The notes under the pieces: generated by a model
The model's input: the letters and a program-made list of their open reading frames with translations, nothing else
Database searches by the model: none
Told to the model about the DNA's origin: nothing
Assembly (NCBI GenBank): GCA_019634575.1
Contig: JAHCAY010000004.1
Location: forward strand, 40,001 to 104,000
DNA length: 64,000 nucleotides
From: Candidatus Didemnitutus sp.
GTDB taxonomy: Bacteria; Verrucomicrobiota; Verrucomicrobiia; Opitutales; Opitutaceae
Direction: 5' to 3'
In this document: piece after piece, positions 9,497 through 17,900 of the stretch
Layout of the letters: each line of letters starts with the position of its first letter
Position numbering within the stretch: position 1 is the stretch's first letter
Translations under genes and position numbers: made by a program

Positions 9497-11428
9497 ATGC
9501 CCGGCCGGCGCTTCGCGTTTTCGCGCATGCCTCCGGTCCAACTGCAACGCCTCCTCCAAGACGCCATCGTGCACCACCGCGCCGGGCGCCTGCACGAGGC
9601 GGTCGCACTCTACACGCGCATCCGCGCCGTGTTGCCGCGTCATTTCGATGCCGTCCACCTCTCGGGCGTCATCGCGTTGCAGCAGAATCGCGCTGCCGAG
9701 GCGGTCGAGCTGCTCACGAAAGCCGCCGCGATCAACGCCCAGCACCCGGTCTGCCGCATGCGCCTGGGCCTCGCGCTCATGGCCGCGGGGAAGCCGAAGG
9801 ACGCCGAGCAGCAATTTCGCGAGGCGCTGCGCCTGAAGCCCGATCTCGTGGAAGGGTGGGACAATCTCGCCTACTGTCTCAAAGGCCAGGATCGCCTGAA
9901 GGAAGCGGTCGATTGCCACGAGCAGTCGCTGAAACTGAATCCGCAGAACGCGGTCGGCTGGTATAACTACGGCCTCACGCTCAGCCTCTACGGCCGCGTG
10001 GGCGAGGCGTTGCGCTGCCACGACCGCGCGCTGCAAGTCGATCCTGCTTACGCCAAGGCGCATTTCGGCCGCGCGCAGGTCCTCCAGCAATCGCACCGCG
10101 CCCGCGAAGCCATCGAAGCTTACGACCGCTACCTCGAGCGCGAGCCGCGCAATCTCGATGCGCACGGTTACCGCCTGTTCGCGTTGAACAACGTCGACAC
10201 CGCCAGCCGCGAAGAGGTTTTTCGCGGTCACGTCGCATTCGGCCAACGCGTCGGTGAGTTTCCCGTTCCGGATTTCGCCCACGACCGCTCGCCGGATCGG
10301 CGGCTCCGAGTGGCGATTATCTCGCCCGACATGCGCGCCCACTCGTGCGCCTATTTCCTCGAGCCGCTCCTCCGGCATCTCGATCCCGCCCAGTTCGAGC
10401 TCTACCTCTATCACGATCATTTTCGGCAAGACGCTGTATCCCGTCGCTTTCAGGCGATGGCCGCCACATGGCGCTCGATCGTCGCGCAACCGAATACCGT
10501 GGTCGAAGAAACCGTCCGCGCGGACCGTCCCGACATCGTCATCGATCTCGCCGGACACACCGGCTCCATCAATCGCCTGCCGATGTTCGCCCGGCACCTC
10601 GCGCCGGTGCAGATCAATTACCTCGGCTATCCGAACACCACCGGCGTGCGGGCGATCCGTTATCGCTTCACCGACGGCGTGGCCGACCCGGTGGGTGATG
10701 CCGATGCGTTCGCCGTCGAGCAACTCGTGCGCTTCGCCCCGACCGCGTGGTGCTATCAAGCGCCCGATCACACGCCCGACGTCGCCCCCGCGCCCAGTCT
10801 CGCCGCGCCCGATGCGCCGTTCACCTTCGGCTGTTTCAATAATCTGGGCAAAGTCACCGACGCCACGCTCCGGCTCTGGGCGCGCATCCTGACCGAAGCG
10901 CCGGATGCCCGCATGCTCTTCAAGGGCCGCGGCCTCGGCGAAGCGGCGGCGCGCGACGGCCTCGCGGCGCGTTTCGCCCAAGCCGGCATCCCGATCGAGC
11001 GCGTCGAATTTCTCGACCGCACCGACAGCACCGCCGAGCACCTCGCGCTCTACCACCGCATGGATGTCTCGCTCGACACGCTGCATTACTGCGGCACGAC
11101 GACGACCTGCGAATCGCTTTGGATGGGCGTGCCCGTGATCACGCTGGCGGGCGATCGCCACGCGGCGCGCGTGAGCACGAGTCTGCTCACCGCCGTCGGC
11201 CACGAGGAATGGATCGCGCGCGACGCCGACGACTACGTGGCGAAAGCCGTGGCGCTGGCGCGCGATCGCCAAGCCCTCGCGACCATTCGCGCCGGGCTGC
11301 GCGCCGACCTGTTACGCTCGCCCTTGCTCGATCACGCCGGCCAATCCCGGCGCTTCGCCGCGGCCCTGCGCCAATGCTGGACGACGTGGTGCGCTGAACG
11401 CGCGCCGGCGGAACTCACGGCGCACTGA
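9497..11428 (+). CDS. TPR plus SPINDLY-type O-GlcNAc transferase-like protein (GT41)
   Basis: 643 residues from the ATG at 9497, which follows CGGAG (an in-frame ATG at 9527 is the alternative). Residues 12-245 form TPR helices (LLQDAIVHHRAGRLHEAVALY, GKPKDAEQQFREALRLKPD, GRVGEALRCHDRALQVDPAY). Residues 265-640 match the SPINDLY/OGT catalytic half: RVAIISPDMRAHSCAYFLEPLL, DIVIDLAGHTG, ARHLAPVQINYLGYPNTTG, FTFGCFNNLGKV and TCESLWMGVPVITLAGDRHAARVS. The family transfers GlcNAc or related sugars to Ser/Thr, and bacterial members are often next to flagellar genes. With the aminotransferase, Maf and flagellin genes downstream, a role in flagellin glycosylation is a reasonable inference. Confidence 0.9.
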   Translation: MPGRRFAFSRMPPVQLQRLLQDAIVHHRAGRLHEAVALYTRIRAVLPRHFDAVHLSGVIALQQNRAAEAVELLTKAAAINAQHPVCRMRLGLALMAAGKPKDAEQQFREALRLKPDLVEGWDNLAYCLKGQDRLKEAVDCHEQSLKLNPQNAVGWYNYGLTLSLYGRVGEALRCHDRALQVDPAYAKAHFGRAQVLQQSHRAREAIEAYDRYLEREPRNLDAHGYRLFALNNVDTASREEVFRGHVAFGQRVGEFPVPDFAHDRSPDRRLRVAIISPDMRAHSCAYFLEPLLRHLDPAQFELYLYHDHFRQDAVSRRFQAMAATWRSIVAQPNTVVEETVRADRPDIVIDLAGHTGSINRLPMFARHLAPVQINYLGYPNTTGVRAIRYRFTDGVADPVGDADAFAVEQLVRFAPTAWCYQAPDHTPDVAPAPSLAAPDAPFTFGCFNNLGKVTDATLRLWARILTEAPDARMLFKGRGLGEAAARDGLAARFAQAGIPIERVEFLDRTDSTAEHLALYHRMDVSLDTLHYCGTTTTCESLWMGVPVITLAGDRHAARVSTSLLTAVGHEEWIARDADDYVAKAVALARDRQALATIRAGLRADLLRSPLLDHAGQSRRFAAALRQCWTTWCAERAPAELTAH

Positions 11429-11737
11429 GGCCGCCCACGCTCCACGCGGAGCCCGAACTCAGGCGCGGCGTTGGGGCAAAAACTGCCGGAGCCGCCGAGA
11501 TCGCGAACGCTTCGCTCTTGGGCGACGGCTTTCGTGGCGCGGAAATTTTTTTTAGCTGCAGGTTAGCAATACCTTATGCGCGCTGCCGCGTCGACGGCCC
11601 GCGGTTTGCTGAATGGGGTGCTTCCCGCACGGATGCCATCGAAACCTACCGCCCGCCGCCTTGCCGCCTCACCCGTCCCGATCGTTTTCCGATCGTCGGC
11701 GCTCCGGTGCGCGTCGCGGGCCCAACCCCGCTGAATC
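11429..11737. other. Intergenic stretch before the aminotransferase gene
   Basis: 309 bp without a credible gene. It has an A/T-rich patch near 11540-11575 (a run of eight T, then TTAGCAATACCTTATG) that may hold a promoter for the genes from 11738 onward, and a small palindrome CGATCG-TTTTC-CGATCG near 11680-11696. I could not match either to a defined sigma-factor consensus. Confidence 0.4.
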
Positions 11738-12880
11738 ATGTCCTCCGTCGCCCTCCCCGAAATCACCGTCACCAAGCCCGCGCTGCCGCCGCTGCAGGAC
11801 TACGTGGCCTACCTTGAGCAGATCTGGGCCTCGCACTACGTCACGAACAACGGCCCGCTGCTGCGCCAGCTCGAGGGACAGTTGCGCGAACGGCTCCAGT
11901 CGCCCCATGTGTGGTTCGTCAGCAACGGCACCATTGCGCTCCAGATCGCACTCCACGCCGCCAACGTCGACGGCGACGTCCTAACCACCCCGTTCAGCTT
12001 CGTGGCCACCAGCGGCGCGCTGCTCTGGGAGCGCTGCAAGCCTGTCTTCGTCGACATCGAGCCGCGCTACCTGACGATCGATCCGAAGAAACTGGAGGCT
12101 GCGCTGACTCCGCGCACAACCGCGATCCTCGCGACGCACGTCTACGGCTTCCCCTGCGCCGTCGACGAACTGGCCGCTTTCGCCCGCGCCCATGGCCTCA
12201 AGCTCATCTACGACGCGGCGCATACGTTCGGCTGCGAACTGCACGGCCGGCCGCTCGTGACCTACGGCGACCTGAGCTGCCTGAGTTTCCACGCCACGAA
12301 GATCTTCCACACCATCGAGGGCGGTGCGGTCGTGATCAATCATGACGACGTCCTGGCTGAGCGTGTGAAGCTCATGCGCTCCTTCGGCCAGTGGGGCGAG
12401 AATTTCCGCTGCGAGGGCATCAACGGCAAGAACTCCGAGTTCCACGCCGCGATGGGCCTCTGCATGCTGCCGCGCGTCGAGGCGCTGATCGCCGAGCGGC
12501 GCGAGCAGGTCCTGCTGTATCACGAGCTGCTGGACGGGAGCGGGGCCGTGCTGCCGAAGCCGCCCGAGGAAGGGTTCCGGCATAACTACGCCTACTGCCC
12601 GATCATCCTGCCTACGGCAGCAAGCTCGCAGGCCGTGCTCGACAGCCTCGCCGCCGTCGGCATCCGCGCTCGCCGCTACTTCTTCCCGCCGCTCAACCGG
12701 CTCGCCTATCTCAGCGACACGCGCGACTGCCCCATTGCCGAGGACATCGCCGGCCGCGTGCTGTGCCTGCCCACCTCTGCGGACGTCATTCCCGCTGTCC
12801 AGCATCGGGTGGCGAACATCATCCTCGACGTGCTGGCGCGCTCACGGCGCCGCGTCGCCGGCGACCATGTTGCATCCTGA
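11738..12880 (+). CDS. DegT/DnrJ/EryC1-family sugar aminotransferase
   Basis: 380 residues, the usual length for PLP-dependent nucleotide-sugar aminotransferases (type I fold). Visible motifs: NNGPLLRQLEGQL near 34, SNGTIALQIALHAAN near 62 (cofactor phosphate-binding), PFSFVATSGALLWERCKPVFVDIE near 87, DAAHTFGCEL near 164, and the Schiff-base lysine in SFHATKIFHTIEGGAVV near 188. Family members convert NDP-keto-sugars to amino sugars. It starts a plus-strand run (ATP-grasp, methyltransferase, giant glycosyltransferase, Maf), so it probably supplies an amino sugar for surface or flagellin glycans; the exact sugar is unknown. The downstream gene overlaps its 3' end by 14 bp. Confidence 0.92.
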   Translation: MSSVALPEITVTKPALPPLQDYVAYLEQIWASHYVTNNGPLLRQLEGQLRERLQSPHVWFVSNGTIALQIALHAANVDGDVLTTPFSFVATSGALLWERCKPVFVDIEPRYLTIDPKKLEAALTPRTTAILATHVYGFPCAVDELAAFARAHGLKLIYDAAHTFGCELHGRPLVTYGDLSCLSFHATKIFHTIEGGAVVINHDDVLAERVKLMRSFGQWGENFRCEGINGKNSEFHAAMGLCMLPRVEALIAERREQVLLYHELLDGSGAVLPKPPEEGFRHNYAYCPIILPTAASSQAVLDSLAAVGIRARRYFFPPLNRLAYLSDTRDCPIAEDIAGRVLCLPTSADVIPAVQHRVANIILDVLARSRRRVAGDHVAS

Positions 12881-14045
12881 GAAGACCTTTCTCGTCCCTA
12901 GCGGATACAATTTCCGCGCGGTGCTCGCCTTCTGCCGCGCGCTCGAGGAGGCCGGCCATGTCCCGGCGGTCGTCGCCTGCACGGCGGACGATCCAGTGTT
13001 CCGCACCCGGTTCGCCGCGGCGGTCGTCTTCACTCGCACGGGGCGTGGCCTCGCGGTGGCGGATTTTGCCGCCGCTGCCGCCGCCGCGCGGAATCGGAGC
13101 GGCGCGGCGCGCTGCGTCCTCGCTCCGGCTTCCGAATACCTCATCCGCTGGGCGCTGCGCCACCGCGACGAACTTGCGGCCGCCGGCTGCGAGCTGCCGC
13201 TGCCGGACGAGGCGAGCTACTTGCGCGTGACGGACAAGGCGTCCTTCACCGCGTTTTGCCACGCGCGTGGGCTGCCGGTCCCGCAGGAGCTGCCGGATGC
13301 GTCGCGTCTGCCGTGCGTGGCCAAGCCGCGCTGGAATGTGGCCCCTGACGGCACCTCGCTCTATCCGTGGCTGCTACGCACCCGCGAGGAGGTGCTGCGT
13401 TTCGAACGCGAGACGCAACCGGAGCATTTTTTTTTCCAGGAATGGGTCGAGGGACGCAGCCTCTACCTGTTTTTCCATCTGCCGCGGCGCGGCCGCGCGA
13501 CGGTGTTCTCCCAGGAGAACCTCGCGCAGCAGCCCGGTGGCAAGTCTGTGCTGCTCGCGCGAGTCGCGCGCCTGCATGAAGACGCCCGTGAGGTCGCCGG
13601 ATGGGAGGATGCCCTGCGTGCCGCGGAATTCCATGGCGTCGTGATGCTCGAGCTGCGGCAGCGCGCCGACGGCACCTGCGTCCTGATCGAGGCGAATCCG
13701 CGTCTGTGGGGTCCGCTGCAACTTTGCGTCGACGCCTGCCCGCCGCTGCTCCGTGGCTACATCGACGAGCACCTCGGCCATGCCGCTCCGGTGCGGCCGC
13801 CGCGGCCGATCCGGAGCCGCGGCGCTTATTGCTGGGCTGGCGGCTTCACGGCAGGCACTCCGGTGTGGCACGGCGCGCAGCCGCCCCGCGGCTGGTTCGC
13901 ACGCCTGCGCTTCGCCGTGGCGGATGTCTACCTGCGTCGCGATTCCTGGCGCCAGTTCCTCCATGAGTGGCGCGGCCCCGCGCGTGATGCCGGCGTCCAT
14001 CCGGTGCCGGGCAAGGCCCCGCCGGCTCCCGCCGCCCACACCTGA
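12867..14045 (+). CDS. ATP-grasp carboxylate-amine ligase-like protein
   Basis: 392 residues from the ATG at 12867, overlapping the aminotransferase stop. The ATP-grasp fold is indicated by LRVTDKASFTAFCHARGLPVP (pre-ATP helix, about 110-130), PCVAKPRWN (nucleotide-binding Lys, about 148), FFFQEWVEGRSLYLF (about 190) and the metal-binding segment VVMLELRQRADGTCVLIEANPRLWG (about 255-280). Such enzymes join a carboxylate to an amine with acyl-phosphate chemistry; in glycan loci they often acylate an amino sugar with an amino acid. That fits the upstream aminotransferase, but the substrate is inferred. An eight-T tract near 13430 is a possible slippage site, though the frame is intact here. Confidence 0.82.
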   Translation: MLHPEKTFLVPSGYNFRAVLAFCRALEEAGHVPAVVACTADDPVFRTRFAAAVVFTRTGRGLAVADFAAAAAAARNRSGAARCVLAPASEYLIRWALRHRDELAAAGCELPLPDEASYLRVTDKASFTAFCHARGLPVPQELPDASRLPCVAKPRWNVAPDGTSLYPWLLRTREEVLRFERETQPEHFFFQEWVEGRSLYLFFHLPRRGRATVFSQENLAQQPGGKSVLLARVARLHEDAREVAGWEDALRAAEFHGVVMLELRQRADGTCVLIEANPRLWGPLQLCVDACPPLLRGYIDEHLGHAAPVRPPRPIRSRGAYCWAGGFTAGTPVWHGAQPPRGWFARLRFAVADVYLRRDSWRQFLHEWRGPARDAGVHPVPGKAPPAPAAHT

Positions 14046-14055
14046 AATTGTTCCC

Positions 14056-14919
14056 ATGAGCACCCTCACCGTTCCCGACGCCACGCTGGCCGCGCGACTG
14101 CACGAGCTCTATCACGACCAGTCCAAGCACTCGGTCTATCAGAGCGTGCCGGCGTTCGTCGCCCGCGCGCTCGGCTATCAGGAGGAGATCCACTCGCTGT
14201 GGCGGAGCGACGCCCCGCGCTACGACTACCTCGCCGCGCGGCTCGGTCTGCCGCCGCAGGCCACGATCGCGGACATCGGCGCCAACACCGGCTTTTTCAC
14301 GCTGAACCTGGCGCACGCCTTCCCGCACTGGCGTGTCGAGGCCTACGAGCTCAACCCGCGCCACGCGGAATTCATCCGACTCACGGCCGCCGGCTTCGGC
14401 CTCGGAAATGTCGCCGTCCGTTCTCAATCGTGCGACTTCGCCGGCCTGGAGCGCCTGCCGCGGTTCGATGCCGTGCTACTGTTGAACGTCGTGCATCACG
14501 CCGGCTTCGACTTCGACCGCCACGTGGCGGACAACAACGCCGCTTACACCGACCACGTCGTCGCCTACCTGCGCCGCTTGCGGGAGCGCACGCCGCGCCT
14601 GGTTTTCCAAGTCGGCTCAAATCGCGGCGGAGACAAATCCCGCCCGGTGCACCCGCGCGACGACGATGCCCAGCGTCTGCGCTGGACAGGTGACACGCTC
14701 CGCGCCGCCGGCTGGCGCCTCGCTGCGCTCGGCTACGCGCAGCTCGACGCCGCGGGGGCGGTGGTCTTCCGCGACGCGCCCGCGGCGCTGCGCGAGCGTG
14801 CCAACACCGGCGCCGTGGCAGAGGACGAGGGTTTCTTCGCGGAGGCGGAATTGGACCGATTTCCCGGGGAATTCCACCGCCGGCCGCTGATCGTCGCAGA
14901 GGCGGCTGACCTTCGCTGA
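14056..14919 (+). CDS. SAM-dependent methyltransferase
   Basis: 287 residues. The class I Rossmann SAM-binding motif I is ATIADIGANTGFFTLNLA near residue 71, followed by the acidic residue of motif II (WRVEAYELNPRHAEFI) and the motif IV region FDAVLLLNVVHHAGFDFDRH. The histidine-rich post-IV segment and a C-terminal AGWRLAALGYAQL resemble small-molecule or sugar methyltransferases. It sits 10 bp after the ATP-grasp gene and 1 bp before the giant glycosyltransferase gene, in the same direction, so it probably modifies a sugar or its acyl group. The exact substrate is not visible. Confidence 0.82.
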   Translation: MSTLTVPDATLAARLHELYHDQSKHSVYQSVPAFVARALGYQEEIHSLWRSDAPRYDYLAARLGLPPQATIADIGANTGFFTLNLAHAFPHWRVEAYELNPRHAEFIRLTAAGFGLGNVAVRSQSCDFAGLERLPRFDAVLLLNVVHHAGFDFDRHVADNNAAYTDHVVAYLRRLRERTPRLVFQVGSNRGGDKSRPVHPRDDDAQRLRWTGDTLRAAGWRLAALGYAQLDAAGAVVFRDAPAALRERANTGAVAEDEGFFAEAELDRFPGEFHRRPLIVAEAADLR

Positions 14920-14920
14920 C

Positions 14921-17900
14921 ATGGCTTCGTCGCCGATCAACGTCCCACCGGGCCGCATCGACGCCTGTGCGCGTCTCGACCTAGAGGAATTTCTGGCGCG
15001 ATTCCGGAAGGCGCCGGTCGAGGAGATCCCGCACCGCTGTCCGGCGGAACCGCTCGTGTCGGTCATCATGCCGACCTACAACCACGCGCGCTTCGTAGCG
15101 CAGGCGCTGGACTCGATCCTAGCGCAGAAGGTCGATTTCCCCTTCGAGATCTGTATCGGCGAGGACGATTCGCGCGATGGCACGCGCGAGATCTGCCTGG
15201 ACTACGCGCGGCGCTTCCCGGAGCGCATCCGGCTCTTTCTTGTTCCGCGGGCCAACAACCTGAAGATCGCCGGGATCGCGACCGGCCGCTTCAACCTGGT
15301 CAACCTGCTGTTCCACGCGCGCGGACGCTACCTTGCGTGGTGTGAGGGCGACGACTATTGGACTGACTCGACAAAGCTGGCGCGCCAGGTGGAGTGGCTG
15401 GAGCGCAATCCGGGCTGCGCGCTCACGTTCCACGACGCGGACGTCTACTACGAGAATGGTGCGAGCTGGGACAGTAAGCACGGCTACGCCGAATTTCCGT
15501 GGTGCCGGATGGACGTCGCGCGGCGCGACTACACCGCTCGCGAGCTGATCGAATCGCCGTTGTGCCCGACGGCGAGTGTGGTGCTCCGCCGGCCGGCGAA
15601 CTGGCGTTTCCCCTTGTGGTTTTTCCATGTGCCGAGCGGCGACATCCCGATCGAGGTGATGGCGACCGGCGCGGCCGGGGTGCACAATTTCGGTGCGCGC
15701 TGGTCGGCCTATCGCAAGCATAAGGGAGGCATCTCTGCACAGCATCGCGGCGACATGATCCACGTCGGCCGCATCCTGACCTACCTCGGGCTGTTGTCCG
15801 AACTGGACGGCGCCCAGCTCGCGCCGCTCGCGGCCGCGATCGAGAAGCACGCCCGCGAGCTCTCCGCGTCCTTTGCGCCCTATGCGCCGGAAATCTGGGA
15901 CTCGCTGCTCGCCGCGACGAGGTCGCGACTCGATCGCGCCCCGGTCGACGACGCGGCCGCGCGCACGCTGAGCCGGGTGCTGGTCGAGCTGGAGGCGCGG
16001 CGCACGGACCGCGCGTCGACAGCCGAGCGGGCGCGCGTCCACGAAGTGCTTTTCCTCGCCCACGGCCCCGGACAAGTGAACGGTCCGAACATCTGGCTGA
16101 CACGCCTCCTGACGGCGTTGAAGGACCGCGGCTTCTCGCCGCGCGTGCTGATGTTCATGACGCGGCCTGGTGCGTGTCCGATCGCCGAGCGATTGCGCGC
16201 GACTGGCGTGCCGGTCGACGAGGCTCCGTTCGCGCACACGGAGGATATGATTCGCACCATCTTGCGCTACGTGCAGGCGCACCCGTGCGAGGTGTTCGTG
16301 CCGAATCTCAACGTCCAAGGCTACTTCGCGGCCGAGCATTTGCGCGCCGCGGGCATCGCGACGGTCGGCGTGCTGCATTCCGACGATGACTTCCATCGCG
16401 ACTTGGTCGACGAATTCATCGGCGCGCAGAACGGACGGTATCTTTCCGGCGCAGTCGTCGTTTCGGAGTTTCAGGCGGCGGCGCTGCGCGCGATCGACTG
16501 CGGTGCGACGCAAATCATCCAGGCACCCTACGGCGCGCCGGTGCCGACGAAGATCGCGGAGCACGCCACGCCGTTCCGGTTCGTTTACGTCGGCCGCCTC
16601 GTCGAGGAGCAGAAGCGGATTTCTGAAACCGTGGGGGCCATGATCGAGGTGCTGAGGCGCCATCCCGGGACGGAGTTCGTCATTTGCGGCGACGGCTCGG
16701 CCCGTCCGGCCGTCGAGAAACTGATCGCGCAGGCGAAGCTCGGTTCCCGCATCAAGCTCCTCGGCAACCTGCCGTCCGAGCAGGTGCAGGCGGTGCTGCT
16801 TGCGAGCCAGGCGTTCGTGCTGCTGAGCGATTATGAGGGCATCCCGATTGCGTTGATGGAGGCGATGGCTTGCGGCCTCGTGCCGCTCTGCACTCGTATT
16901 CGCAGCGGCGTGGGAGAACTCATCCGCTCAAGCGAGAACGGCTTCTTCGTTGGCGACCGCGGAGCGGATTTCGTCGCAATCGCGGAGCGTGTGATCGCTG
17001 ATCGCGAACTCTGGACGCGTTGCTCGCGTGCGGCGCGCGCGTCGATCGAGCAGCGTTTCTCCGTCGATGCGAACGCGGACAACTGGGCCGCGTTCCTGAA
17101 CAGCCTGATTTCCGCGGCGCCGCGCGAACGCCGCGCGATCGCAATCCCCGCCGAGTTCAATCTACCCCCGGTGCGCCCGAATCCGAAAGGCATCGCGCGC
17201 GAAGATCGCCGCCTGCCGAAACCCGCCATGAACCACGCCGCTCCGCATCCCTTCACCAATCCTCCGCTCGAGATCAACAACGTCGATCTCTACTGGACGC
17301 GCGCGTCGATCCTGCGCGCGGTGCGCGAGGCGGCGCCGCAATTCCACGGCGTGTTTCTCGACATCGGCTGCGGCGTGATGCCGTATCGTGAAATCATCCG
17401 CCAGGCGGCGCCGAAGCTCACGCGCTACATCGGTCTCGATCTCGAAGGCTCGGCGATCTACCGCGCCGAGGTCGATCTGCGCTGGGACGGCCGCCGGATT
17501 CCTCTCGAAGATGCTTCAGTCGACAGCGCGATGCTCACCGAAGTGCTCGAACACTGTCCCGAGCCGTGGGTCGTGCTCAAGGAAGCGCGCCGCGTGTTGA
17601 AGCCCGGTGGCGTGCTCTTCTTCACCGTGCCCTACATCTGGCCGTTGCACGACGCGCCATGGGATTTCTTCCGCTACACGCCGTTCGCTCTCGAAAAACT
17701 GCTCGCCGAGGCCGGCTTCGCCGACGTGAAACTACAGGCGCTCGGCGGCTGGAACGCCAGCCTCGCGCAGATGATCGGCCTGTGGCTCAAGCGCTCGCCG
17801 ATGACGCACGACGCGCGGCTGAAAATGGCGCGCGAGCTCTGGCCGCTCTATCAGGAACTCGTCCGCACGGACCAGTTGCCCGCCGATCCGAAGGCCGGCA

